Assembly (NCBI RefSeq): GCF_932294415.1
Contig: NC_065538.1
Location: forward strand, 18,327,656-18,391,655
From: Quercus robur
Taxonomy: Eukaryota > Streptophyta > Magnoliopsida > Fagales > Fagaceae
Direction: 5' to 3'
Length of the DNA: 64,000 nt
Part shown: positions 23,601 through 35,900 of the stretch, one piece after another
Layout of the letters: every line of letters begins with the position of its first letter
How positions within the stretch are numbered: position 1 is the stretch's first letter
Made by a program: the position numbers and the translations under genes
Notes under the pieces: generated by a model
What the model was told of the DNA's origin: nothing
What the model saw: only the letters and a program-made list of their open reading frames with translations
Databases searched by the model: none

Positions 23601-25286
23601 TTTATGTATTTGAGGTGCTCATCTATATCTATATATTACTAAAAGCTGAAACATGCCATTTATTGCTGCTGAGCTCCTGTTGCGCCAAGTCATTCGCCAC
23701 ATAATTATTATTTATTATTTATTCCTATTTTTTTTACAAAAAAAAAAAAATAGATTATTGACTTACAAAAAAAAAATATAAATAGATTATTGACTTTTCA
23801 TATTCATCTTTGTTAGTTTTAACATCCATATATATATTTTTTATTTCCAATTTTCCTATAATTTTTTTTACATTCACTTATTTTTTAAATATTTACACTT
23901 TCTTCAACCTTTCTTCTTCCCTTACCTTTTCATCTCCTCACTACCCTCTACTTTAATATTGCCATTCATCTTTCCCTTCATCTTTCTTTATTTGTCTTTT
24001 CTTATCTCTTCCCTTTTACTATAAATTTGTCACTCTTTTCCATTCTATGCATAGTTTTCTTTTACAAAAAGGTTCTCTCTCTCTCTCAATGTTTTGGTGG
24101 ATTTTTATTTTTTATTTCATCTTCGCTTTAGGTTGATAAATTTTTGTGTTTTTAAGAACTCTAATTTAGGTTGATATGATTTAGTTTTGCGTTTTAAGTT
24201 ATTATTATTATTATTTTGCTCTTTGATTGTTAAATTTTATCTATTACATTATAAAAAATTAAAGATAGTAGATAAAAATAAAATAGTATTCCATTACATA
24301 GCTTAATTTGGATAATTTAGTGTTTATTGTTATATCTTTTAATTTTTCTTATTTTTTTCTTCTCTTCTATTTTACTCAATGTTGAAATTCAACCACATCC
24401 TCCTTATCATTAAATTATTTATATTCTCTCTCTTTTTGTTTTAAAAAAAATAAAAAATGTAATATTTTACTTAAATTCAAATAAAAGAAAATTGTACTCA
24501 TCAAATTGTACTCATTTTTTTAACATTTACACTTTTTCCAACCTTTCTCCTTCTCTTTACCTTTTCATCTCAAACATTCTACCTTGATATCACTCTTCCT
24601 CTTTCCTTTTATCTTCTTTTATTTTGATTATTTTTATTATCATTCTCTTAGTATAAATTTGTCATTCACTCTTCCATTCTTTACATAATTTTCTCTTACA
24701 AAAAAGTGGTTATTTCCCACTCTTTCTCCCTCATTTTTTTGGTGGATTTTTATTTTTATTTTTCTTGCATCTCTATTTTAGCTTGATAAAGTTTTGTATT
24801 CTTTAGAACTCTATTTTGGTTGATGGGATTTAGTTTTGTGTTTTAAGTTTTTATTTTTTTATGACTTTGATTGTTAAATATTATCGTATTGCATTATAAA
24901 TAATTAAAAATAGTATATAAGAATGTACTATTATTATAAGTTAGTGTTTATTGTTACGTATTTTATTTATATTTTTTTTTCTCATATCATTTTATTTAAC
25001 ATTTAAATTCAGCCACATCCCTCGTATATATCATTAAATTATTTATATTTCCACTCCTTTTTTATTTAAAAAAATTTAAAATATAATATTTTGCCTGAAT
25101 TAAATAAATAAAATTGTTCACATTAAGTGGAGTAATGCTAAGGAAACACTCATTCTTACACCCAATGCATCAAAGGAAGAATGAAATACAAAACAAATCA
25201 AGTAAGAAACACTAAAAAAAAAAAACTAATAGTGCATATTTAATGTCATAGAATCATTGTCAAATTTTGGAAAACAATAGGTTGCC

Positions 25287-25374
<88 letters not shown>

Positions 25375-27682
25375 ATTAGTAATCGTTGATTGGAAAACAA
25401 AGAGGTTGTAAGGAGAAGTAAAAAATAAAATAGAGATTACCGTGTGTAGAACATTAAAAATTTTACAGTGTAGTAACATAAACCGTTAAATTCACTTAAA
25501 AAATTAAATCAACAATCAACAATTAAATACAATCATAGTACTAAATTTAAATTTAAAACTAATCAAACTCTAACTATGGAAACCATATTAATCAAAACTA
25601 AAAAAGAGATGTTATGTGATAGTAGTAGAAATTACAAAAGAAATAAAGTTAGAAAATTTAAAAATCCATTTTTTGACATTTCATTTAACCTTATTTATAA
25701 TATATATATACATGTATATATATAAAATTTTCATACACTATTATTTTCGAAAATCTAATGAACAATACTATCTCTCTTTTATCGTCTTTGTTATGCAAAT
25801 CATCAGTTAATAAATATATGATAATGGTAAGAAGCGTTACAAATGAAATCACTAAAAAAATATATAAAATTAATTAGCCACTATCATTATGGATTGGTAG
25901 TCTATAATTTTACGCATCCAAAAAAGTGGAATATATAGAGTTTTTTTAAAGGTATGTGTAAAGATTCACTATATGTGTGTGTGTGTTTAAAGGTAAAAAA
26001 AAAAGGTATATTTAAGGTTTTTATTAACTTAAAAACTAATGAAAAACCAATGGTTAATAACTAAAATTATAGTATTAATAAAATATTTAATGAGATCATC
26101 CTAAAAAAATTATCATGCCCAACGCGTGGGTATGTGACTAGTTCTACCAAATCTGGAATATCTGGTGATAGGGTATGCAGTAGGCTTGCTTGAGAATTCC
26201 CTCATGAATAATTCAATTCTTGGTTCTGTAATCCGAATCCTATGCTTACCACTTACGTTGAAGTGGGTTGAGGAGTTTTCAATTCTTTTGGTAAAGATTA
26301 AGACTTGAGAAGGGTGATTGCATAGTTTTCCAGTAAAAAGTAAATATTCCCCAACCATATTGCTCCCATTTCTTCATGCATTAGAACTATCATATCTAGG
26401 AGATACTTCAATTCCAAACTAAGGGCTTAAACATTGTGTTAAAAAAACAAAAAAACAAAAACAATAAGATAAATTGGGGTAATTCTTCATGCATATTTAT
26501 CTTATGCTTCACTTTGATTCACACAATCTGTAAACCTGTGAATGGTTCACTTTTTGCTTTAATTTCTTGCACACCAATTCTCTTCCTGTATTAATTATCA
26601 TTTGGTGCTCCGTAGGCTGTGTTTTTATGTTGGAACTGCTTTCTTGTGCAAGCATGCATGTTGGGTGCTGCTTTTCTAAAGCTTTCCTGAAATTGCAGAT
26701 GTTAGGAGCTCTAAGGAACTCCCCTGACTCCATGAATATGTCAAGCATGAAGGATTACATTGATCCAAATATGATGGATCTTTATCCTCATGACTGCCTA
26801 TTTAAGGTAATCTATAATCACCTTTTGATCTCTTTTATTGTATGTTTATTGCAGATGTTTGATTTTATCTATTATTATTTGCCTTAACAATAAGAGTCTT
26901 AAAAGTTTTTCCACAGCATTTTTGGGACAATACTCGGTTATAGTTAAACCTTGTCCACTACAAGGAAATGATTCTTTTTTGGATGGGGGTGTTGGGGGAA
27001 GCCGACGAAGAAATGATCAAAAAGGAAAATTCTTACTAATTGATAATATTTTTATGTATGAAGTACATTGATATGTTGATTTGTACAAGAAAGAAGCCCT
27101 TACTCTCTCTTTGGATAGAAGCAAAGGGGAAGCATGATCTATACCAATAAAGTGATATTGGCCTGTATAAATCCGCCAAGCAATTGGAATATGGGACTTC
27201 TGGTGGTATTTTTTCACATGATATCCCACCCAAGAAAGAGGCATCAGTCTATATACCCTTGGTGATTCAACATATCTTCAATAGTTTGGAACCAAGCCTA
27301 TATGATCCTAAGCTTTATTTCTATATCTAGATATCATGATAAGGAAACCTGGGTGTTGATGTCTATATTACCAACTTGCAGTCAAAGAAATTCTCATTAT
27401 TGTCTCTATTAGGAAATAAGCCCTTTCATTGATTTTTTAAAATTGCCTAGGAAGTTGCACTATATAGTGATTTACCTCATCATTATTTTGTTCCTGATTG
27501 TGCTTCTCTTTGCATAGTTGGCCATGCTGGCAAAGCAATGTGTGGATGAGGATCCTATTCTTCGTCCTGACATGAAGCAAGTTGTGATATCTCTGTCTCA
27601 GATTCTCCTGTCCTCTGTGGAGTGGGAAGCAACTCTTGCTGGGAACAGCCAAGTATTCAGTGGCCTTGTCCAAGGAAGATAG
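17642..27682 (+). CDS. LYK3: LysM receptor-like kinase, LYK3/EPR3 type
   Basis: Eleven exons: 17642-18278, 19107-19184, 19819-20118, 20608-20753, 20854-20943, 21051-21156, 22938-23089, 23188-23285, 23368-23515, 26699-26806, 27518-27682. All junctions are GT-AG and in phase, giving 675 residues, close to Arabidopsis LYK3 (At1g51940). The product has a signal peptide (about 1-26), an ectodomain with two CxC motifs (C95/C97, C153/C155) and a clear C-terminal LysM (about 166-210), a Pro-rich stalk, and a transmembrane helix (about 251-273). The cytoplasmic kinase has a Gly loop (GHGTYGSV, 372-379), Lys392 in VAIK, Glu405, HRD (486-488) and DFG (506-508), and a GYLAPE activation-loop end, so it looks catalytically active. 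The family sits in the plasma membrane and senses glycans (EPR3 binds rhizobial exopolysaccharide; LYK3 modulates immune and ABA responses). Ligand here is unknown. The name could equally be EPR3-like. Introns 6 and 9 carry transposons. Confidence 0.93.
21742..22135. mobile_element. Mutator-type MITE in intron 6 of the LysM kinase
   Basis: The 394-bp element has inverted ends GGAAAAAGTTTGGCTACAAA and GACAAAGTTTAACTACAAAC, with the arms continuing through CTTGGTTGT. It is flanked by the perfect 9-bp repeat TTTAAAAAA (21733-21741 and 22136-22144). The 9-bp duplication points to Mutator-type mobilisation. It is non-coding. Confidence 0.85.
22306..22615 (+). mobile_element. TRIM-like short LTR remnant in intron 6
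   Basis: Two related sequences starting TGTTAGTGTAAG (22306) and TGTTGGTGTGTAAG (22532) flank a short core. The core opens with TGGTATTGTAGCC just after ...CCAACA, resembling the initiator-Met primer-binding site TGGTATCAGAGCC. The arrangement of short LTR, primer site and short LTR without genes fits a TRIM. The LTR copies have diverged and the boundaries are approximate. Confidence 0.45.
23622..26141 (+). mobile_element. Helitron in intron 9 of the LysM kinase
   Basis: The 5' end is TCTATATCTATATATTACT after an A. The 3' end has a small hairpin (CCCA-ACGCG-TGGG, 26118-26130) followed by CTAG at 26138-26141 and a host T. It is about 2.5 kb, AT-rich, with no Rep/helicase ORF. A ~620-bp stretch is duplicated in tandem within it (about 23886-24500 and 24510-25125, both containing TTTTGGTGGATTTTTATTTT). 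A long (GA)n tract lies at 25291-25371. The insertion makes intron 9 about 3.2 kb but leaves both splice sites intact. Confidence 0.75.
25291..25371. repeat. (GA)n microsatellite, about 81 bp
   Basis: Uninterrupted GA dinucleotides inside the intron-9 Helitron. Likely length-polymorphic. Confidence 0.97.
26900..27430. other. Intron 10 body with unidentified insert-like sequence
   Basis: The centre of intron 10 has a more balanced base composition than the other introns and contains CACTACAAGGAAATGA at 26957, which resembles a CACTA transposon end. No matching opposite end is seen within the intron. A minus-strand frame of 75 codons across 27017-27244 matches nothing I recognise. Confidence 0.35.
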
Positions 27683-28195
27683 TGCATAGTGGAGCAAGTT
27701 TCTTTTCAGCCCACGTACTACTTTTGATGTATTCTTTTCTTTTCTTTATTCAGCTTGTGGCCTACATATCCATATTAATTATTTGTGTATAGTAGCCGAG
27801 GTAGCCCAGTAAAGTGGTAAAGATGGCAGTATGCATCATCTTTTTTTGTCTTCTGCTATCATTTTTAATCTTTCAAATGTTGTATTCTTTTTGAAGTTAC
27901 CGTGAGAAAATTTTGATGTAAAATGTGGCTGAGGGTGTATGTGTTCTGTAATACAAACTATTTAAGTAGTTCATTTTGACAGCATTTTCATCTTTACATC
28001 AATCTTTATATTTTGACCTTTTCTACATAGTTATTTCTGCCACAAACTTATGAAACTTTCAAATGTAAATTGTGTTGGATGAAACAATTTAAAACATTCT
28101 GCCTCAAAGATGCTGATATGAACAGGGATCTCCTCATACTTATACCGTCGTCTAAAATGCTGTCTCTCCACTTTGACTGGTTGATGCAAAGTTTG
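27683..28195 (+). other. 3' UTR and downstream flank of the LysM kinase, duplicated at 62345
   Basis: This is the sequence after the stop codon at 27680-27682. From 27711 to about 28195 it is closely matched by 62345-62852, including the phrase GATGGCAGTATGCATCATC. It marks one end of a duplication that spans the locus. Confidence 0.8.
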
Positions 28196-28672
28196 AGTTA
28201 TCACAAAGCATAGTTACAGAATATTCTGTTGTGCTTTAGTCAAGGTTATCGGGACTATTATCTCTTTTTTGGCTGAATAAGACATTCTATTACAAAAGAA
28301 AGGAGAACAACCAAAAACAAAACCAATGAGAAGGGATAGGACTTAGCCATCACTTTGGATTTGAATGCATGATTTATTTGAACTTTTTAATATTTCTCAA
28401 TTCCATTGCCAGCTTAATTCCTTTATTCATTTATAACTGGACCTTGCCAAGTCAGGCTGCGTAGGTTTATAACTGTTACAGATAATGATAACGAGTAGCC
28501 CACAAAAGATAATGTTAAGTCGGCACACTCAAATTCAAAGACTAAGGGATCATAATCACATTCAAATGGAAGAGAAGGCATACAGAAATCTGAGGATAAA
28601 TCCTAGTTGAAATTATCTCTACTGATCTTATTGTTTAAATTCAATTTTATAATATGTACAGTTGTTATCCAA
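28196..28672. other. Intergenic stretch, nothing recognised
   Basis: Between the LysM kinase 3' flank and the start of the first duplicated unit. No exon, element end or repeat could be supported. Confidence 0.45.
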
Positions 28673-29680
28673 TTGCCGTAAATTAATCAACGTTGAGTTA
28701 TATATACAGTAGCCTTAACCATCATTCTTGGTAAGGCAGCACATTATATTACATTTGTTATTATCTTTACATGGTATCAAGCCAATAATTTTTTCTTTAC
28801 TTCTTCCTTTTGCCTCCAATAACATCAGCATCACCAATTCTTCATCTTCCACAAACATCTCTCTCACCAATCTTAACAACATTCACCCTCAATCAAACCT
28901 ACAGAGACAACTATCTTCTATGGAAGGCTCAACTTGTTCCCTACTTGAAAGTGCAACACCTTTATGGCTACCTTGATGGATCAACACCAATTCCACCACA
29001 AGCCATCACTACTCAAACAGATGGTGAAAATCAATTCTTGATGAATTCAGGATGAAATAATTCTCGGTGCTATCATCTCCTCACTTTTTAAAAAAATACT
29101 AGCAAGTGGTCAAATGCACCACCTCATGAGAAGCATGGCAGACATTAGAAAAAGCATTCACATCTCAGTGTCAAGTAAGGATAATGCAGATCCACTACCA
29201 ACTTATTACCTCGAAGAAAGGGAAACTCCTCTAAGTAGAATATTTTCATCAATTTACAAGTCTTGCCCCTATTGATCAACCGCTCAATGACTTTGAGCCG
29301 TTTCTTTCTTATTGGCTGGCCTCAATTACAAATATGATTGCTTGTGGCTTCAATCACGGCGACGCTTAAGTCACAAAGGAGTCATATTTGGATTCGAGGC
29401 CAGCCAATACGAAACTAAAAACCCCAAAATCATTGAGTGGTTGATCAATAGTAGCAAGAGTGTTGGCAAAACTGGTAAATTGATGAGAATAGTCTGTTAT
29501 AGAGGAGTTTTCTTTCTTCAAGGTAGCAAGTTGGTGGTGAATTTGCATAATCCATGCTCGACATTAAGATGTAAACATTTTTCTAAAATCTGCCATAATT
29601 CTCATGGGGTGGTGCATTTGACCACAATCCACAAAACTAGTATTTTTTCAAAAAGTAAGGAGGTGATAACACCGTGATAA
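28673..29680. mobile_element. Copia fragments in inverted arrangement (unit 1)
   Basis: On the plus strand, an LTR-end-like segment runs into ACATGGTATCAAGCC (primer-site-like, near 28770). It is followed by the N-terminus of a Copia gag (TYRDNYLLWKAQLVPYL, then LYGYLDGS). The frame then breaks. From about 29366 to 29548 a second gag piece lies on the minus strand (LATLKKENSSITDYSHQF, then FVLAGLESKYDSFVT). Segment 29178-29350 is an imperfect inverted copy of 29369-29556, so two gag pieces face each other. The same structure recurs at 54338-55300; unit 2 keeps only the right arm. Confidence 0.75.
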
Positions 29681-29980
29681 TTTGATATATCCTAGGAGAA
29701 GAATTCGTGGAGGCAAACAAAAAAAGGGTATGCATTTAGTTTCATGTATGGCTTGGGTCTAACTAGACAGGTAGGTTAAATGTTCAACCAAATTTCTATT
29801 GTGGAGCTATTGTAATAGGTTTTGTTTATGCATACTGATACTGTTGATACTTCTCCACAAACGTGGCATAAACTTTGTACGCCATTGCAATACTTCATTT
29901 ATACATCTCCATAACGCAGCCTAAAATTATATAATTTCGTACCAACCAATAAAATATTGCAGGGTGAAGATTCACTGACA

Positions 29981-32900
29981 CTACTTGCAAAGTGAAGCTA
30001 GTATACGGCGAGGTGGATCGAATGATTTTCGGGCATGAAGGGCAGCCCAATTATCCAGCAAAAGAACATCACCTTTCTGCCAAGGAAAGGCTACACTTTC
30101 CTCTTCAAGGATATTTAGACAGTCATAGACGATATCAGCTGGCAATGGTTTGCCATCTCCAAAGGTAACAGCCTTTACAGGATCATTCCTGGCATCCTCC
30201 CAGCCTATATAAGCGATAACCATGCTGTTAAACCAAATCTTGCGCTGTCTTGTCTTGTCGAATTTAATAGCAGGGATTGGACCCATTATTGTTTTCACTG
30301 AATCCTCCAGCCATTCCAGCTTCGTCCCCACATTAGCTGCCCTGTCAAATGTGTTGGTAGAGCCATATTATACCTGTTAACGCTTTGTAATTGTATATAC
30401 TAATCTACTTTGAAGCCATCGAATGAAAAGATGATCTTAGCTATATAGATAGCACAAGAACTTAAATTGAATATATGGGACATCTATAAGATGATTAGTC
30501 CTGAATGTCCTGAACAATGGCCTCATGCAATACTTTTTGCAAGGCATTGAGCCTGCTAATATCTATCAAGTAGAAGCCATACAAGAAAAGCAGTTCAGCA
30601 AATAGAACGTGTGCAAAAATATAGTTGTTGCTGTTATGAGTTTGAACACAAGAAGTTCACCTATACTGATCATATATTACAGTGAACCTGAGCACCATAA
30701 AGATAAAATCTAGAGCATTGGCATATCATAGGTATATAGCAGGTCATATGCAAATAATTCTGCTGAAAAAATGCCATCACAGCTTGCAACATGGCAACTT
30801 TTTATCCCTCATCACCGTACAACTTGTGATTTCAAAAGAAACATATACTGAAGTGGTTTCAACTAGTCTGGGTGTAGGAACTATGATCATATTAATGAGA
30901 GCTAAATTTGTATCCAAAGTAGACTGTGCTTTAACTTGTTTCACCTATCTCGTTGCATGTATTTCCAATCAAAACAGGACCATGTCTGGTTTGTTCATGT
31001 TTTACAAGAATCAACTACCAGATAAGAAACTGCAGCTTGTCATGCACAAATGCTTGGAATAAAAATCATTTCAAATATCAAACAATAGTTCAAATCACAA
31101 ACCTTTCCTCAGCCACACTCTTGTCTTTGGTCAAGAATGTTGATTTCCACCCACGCCCGATCGGAGATGACAGGTCATCATCTTCTCCTATTACCCGCGT
31201 ATATAACAATCCATGCTCTTCTAGTCGTTCAACAAATTCTGGGTGTCTCTCTTTCATCTTTTCATAGACAAGATGGCTAAGAACTATAGGAGTCTCTCCC
31301 CCACTTCCAGGCTCCACTTCACAGAAGAAAAACAGCTTGGAAGGGAATGTAGTAACCTATTAATAAACCCAAGTCTTAAACAAAGCTCAAGAAGATATGT
31401 TGATAAAAATATCTTACACAATGAGGTGTGCAACACTCGTGTAAATCCACATTCGAGGATTCCATATGCATAATAAATCTAGTGACACAAAATATTTCAC
31501 ATTTGTTGCTGACATAACCTTTTGTAATAATGTGCATGTGTTTGGTTAAGAACCCAAAGTGTCAATGTGATGCTGTGATTGAATGGGGTACTAGAGAGTT
31601 GCCAAAAAAAAGTTCTCTTAAAGGCTGTATTATGTAAACTGGTCATGGCTGCTACTGTTTATCATATTTGCCTTCAATGAAATGCTCGGGTATACAGAGG
31701 GCATGTTAAATCTGAAGATGCCATTGTCAACTCCATCAAGTGGGATCTTAAAACTCTAATTGAGTTTTGCAAGAAGGTGAAGTTGTCACTGCAGAACAAA
31801 GTCTTATGTGCAAATTGGAGCATCTCCTCTAAAGTTTTCGAGAACTGAAGATGGTTTGCTGTTGTGGGTTTTGTTTATTTATTTATTTTTTTAAATATAT
31901 GTGCAGTTCTTCTATAATAAGTGATAGAGCTGCTATTTGTACCGATTGTGCAGTGTAGAGGAGGGTTTGTTGTCCTGTACTGCTGTGTGGTTTGGTGTTG
32001 TTTTGTATGGTGCTCAACTGCACAGTGTTGTAGAACTTGTATTCCATTCCTTTCGTAATGAATTTAACTACACACAAAAAAGAAAAAAGGAAAAAAGAAA
32101 AAAAAAAAAAGAGTAGTGGATTATGTGAAAGTGATGTTATCCAGTGAAAACTTGCCACCTTAGCAAGTTGTAAAACAGATTATAAAAAATTTAGCTGAAA
32201 TGTATTTTGAAAACACGATTTCACAATTTTAGCTGTGTCCAGAGAGTCTTAACAACTGTGTAACTATCATTGCTAAATACCGTGTTTTGCTAGCACCAGG
32301 TGATACAAAAACTATGTGCCGTTTTCATCCATAAAATACGATAGGTCTTGCTGTTTTGGCACCCTATGGACCACACTCACCCTAAGAGCAACCGCATCAG
32401 TGGTTGCAAAATTTTGCAAAATACAAAAAAAGTGGTTAATTTTACACATTTTAACCAAAAAACACCCACATCAATGGGTGCAAAATTGTGCATATATGTG
32501 AAAGTGTTATAGTAACCGAGCATATATGCATGGTTACTGTAACTCTTGTATACATTATTTTAATATTATCTTTATATATTATAAAAACCTATTTCACTCT
32601 TTTTTTTCTCTCTCCTATCACTTGAGCAACACCAACGCGTCTCAGTACTCTCTCCCTGTTTCATTCCTGACCTCTTCCTCTCATCTTCTCTCTTCGTCTG
32701 CTTCTCTCAGCTCTTGCTCTTGCTCATTCTCATCACCACGGGAAAGAATGTGACCAGTTTGGGGGTTTTGCAGCCCCATGAGGAGGGTGGATCAGCTTGG
32801 AGTTATCTCTATTGACAGATTTTGGGGCAAATTTCTCCAAAAAGGTATGGGTTTTTCTCATTGAGATTTCAGGGTTTTTTTTTTTTTTCTTTGGTTTAGA

Positions 32901-35900
32901 GCAAGATTCTTGGGAGTTTCTCTAAATGGGTTTACTGTTAGTTCAAGCCTTAAAATACAATGTAAATTAAAAGATTGTTCTACTCTAAAATTTTGAGTTC
33001 CAGGAACTCAATAACGTGAACTGATAATTCAAGTTAGGGCATGAAAGTGTTAATTTTGGGACGCAGAGGGATTTTGTTTGTAGTGTGTTATGACTCTATC
33101 TTATTGTTTTGTTCTGGTAGTTGTGGTTTGTTATGACTCTGTTTGTCTCTATGCTAAACATTTATTAGCTATCAATAAAATCCTCTTTAATGAAAAAAAA
33201 AAAAAAAGGTTAGGATTTGTATAGATACGGTTCAAGTCTTTTTATTTATAATAGAATTTGTAATAGAATTCATTCAAGTTTTTTTTTTTTTTAATAGAAT
33301 TTGTATAGATACAAAATTTGAAATACAAGGTGTTTAAAATACAAGAGTACTGTGAAATGCAAAGGTATTTGAAATGGAAACAACTCTATCCTATCTTATC
33401 AGTTATCACAATCCTAGAGTTGTTAGGATTTGTATCTTGTATTCTATTTTATCACTTGATCATAACCGTTATCTATGTTATCACCTTCATGTGGTTTCTT
33501 CATTGCTCTCTTATCCATTAATTGTGGCTCTTGTTTTGTTGAAACATCAAGAATTTTAATTCAGATCCATGAGTTGGTGGCTGTAGTTTAATGTCTTAAC
33601 GCAAAATTGAAAAAGCCAGGACATTTTTTATATGGACTTTCAATTAAAGTAATGATGTTTTTATTATTTGGTGAATAGATTTGTGCCTTCTTGGCTGCTA
33701 TGCTTGACCTTCTTGGCTGCTCTGCTTGACTTTCTTGGCTGCTGTGCTTATCTCGCGCTTGATAGAGTTGTGTTATTAGATAGTTGGCAATGACTTGATC
33801 TTATCTTGCACTTGATAGAATTTTCAGTTTTAGCATCAGATAGTATCCCAAATTACTTTGGTTGCTTATGTTAGTGCTGCTTCTGAATTACTTTGGTGTT
33901 TGTTAGGTGATGGACTCGCAAAATCCCTTCTTCCTTGACATTTTACAGGACAAGGAACAAGGTTTTGACAATAGAATTTTGATGTCCACTTCACATTCAG
34001 ACGTGAATGTCCATCAATCTCCACCTCAAGTTGAAATGGGACAGTTTGCACCCCCCATTGCAAAAAAATCAATTAATAAGAAAAGCAACGGGAAACAATT
34101 TTACCGTAGATGAAGACATTAAGCTAGTGTGGCTTAATGTTAGCTTAGATGCCGTGACATTGACGGACCAAAAACACAACATTTTGGAATAGAATTTGGT
34201 TCACCTTCCACAATGACAAGAAATTTAACCACTTCAAGGACTCTTTAAGTAGTCGGTAGTCAACAATTCAAAGGGAGACCAAGTTTTGTGGATACTTGGC
34301 CCAAATTGACAACTGGAATGAAAGTGGTAAAACTGAGCATGACAAGGTATTTTGACTTGACATCTAATATGAATTATACATCAATGCACTTTTAGTTTTA
34401 TGATTCTCATTATTTTCAATTTTTTTACTTTTGTAGATTAATGATGCAAAAACTATGTACAAAAGTAATGGTAAAAATGCATTTCAATTGGAACTTTGTT
34501 GGAGAATTTTGAGAAATGAAGCTAAGTGGTTGAATCTAAGAGATAATGTGAAGGTTCGCATAAGACAACCAACCACACAATTTTGTCTTATTTTTGCAAG
34601 CTCAATAAATCTAGATAAAGATAATGATGAGATGAACTCCGGTGAAACCTTGGAGAGACCCATAGGCAAGAAGGCCGAAAAGGAGAAATTAAAGAAAAGA
34701 AAAAATAGCGATGATGTGGTCCCAATACTTTCCTCCCAATTGGATGAAATTAAGGAAGAAAAGAGGAGAATGCATGAGGAGAAAAAGGAAAGTATGCGCA
34801 TTGCATTAGAAGAACGAAGAGAGTTAATGCGCATTGCATCCAAAGAACGAAGAGAGTTGATTCATATCAAGGAAGAGAAAAATGAAGTAGAAAAGAGAAA
34901 AGTGGAAGATGAAATTATGATGAAAGATACAAGAACCAGGGATCCTTAGCAAAAAGAATATATTCGTCTACGTCGTTTGGAAATATTGAAGAGGTTAAGG
35001 TCTAAATTTCATAATTTGAATATTATTATTGATAATATCTAATCAAGTAATTTTTGTATAGTGCAAAGATACTAGCACATGGTTGACGTGGATGATTTGA
35101 TGTTAGACATCTCTTTTGTAGTATTTACTTGTACAGGGAGCATAATTATTCAATCTCTAATCATGTTAGATATATTTTTGTAGTCTTCACTTGTGCAAGG
35201 AAAATAGCAATGTTGTAAATTTTGTATTGTGCATGGACAGTAGCACTTGGTTATTCAATTTAATTTGTGATTCTGGTCTTGTGATTCTGTTTTGGTTGAA
35301 GCAATATCTCTGTTTTTGTCATTCTATACAAGATAATTTGTGCAAGGATAATAGCACTTGGATAATAGCAATGTCTCTGTTTTTGTCATTCTGTTCTGGG
35401 TGAAGCAGGGTTTGTGATTAAATTTGCCTTAGTGGAATCTGCATTAAATTTGTGCATTTCAATTCTAAGTCAAGCTATAAATTTCAGTACTAGCATATTG
35501 CCTTATTGGAATCTGCATTGAATCTGCCGTATTGGAATCCGTCTAAGGCTCAAATTCTTAGTCGAGCTCCTAAGATATTACATCTTATTTGAACTGGATT
35601 GCACTAGATGCTACGTAAAAGGTGTGTGGTTTTTCTTCATGAAAGGTAGTGATACAGTAGGAGATTATCGTCAATATGGGAGAGGAAACAGATTTGAAAC
35701 ATGAGGCTGGACTATCTGATACAGTAGGAAATTGCTATCTTCCTTCATTTCGCTAATTCAGATAAATAATCTCATAGAACATCAAAGGAATGCAATTATA
35801 AAATTTTATTCTGATATTTAACTTAGAAAATTTCAAATTCCAATGAAGGTTCACATTAAATGAAAGTAGTAATACTTAGAAATTTAGAATTCCAAATTCC

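Noticed and set aside
24060..24100. CRISPR-like spacing of repeats in the Helitron interior
   Set aside because: Eukaryotic context, only two long copies in tandem and no short regular repeats with unique spacers.
30682..31062. Plus-strand ORF conserved in the three units (also 48398-48817 and 56414-56833)
   Set aside because: It sits in intron 2 of the dioxygenase, its frame is altered between copies by indels, and it shows no recognisable domain. Similarity reflects recent duplication only.
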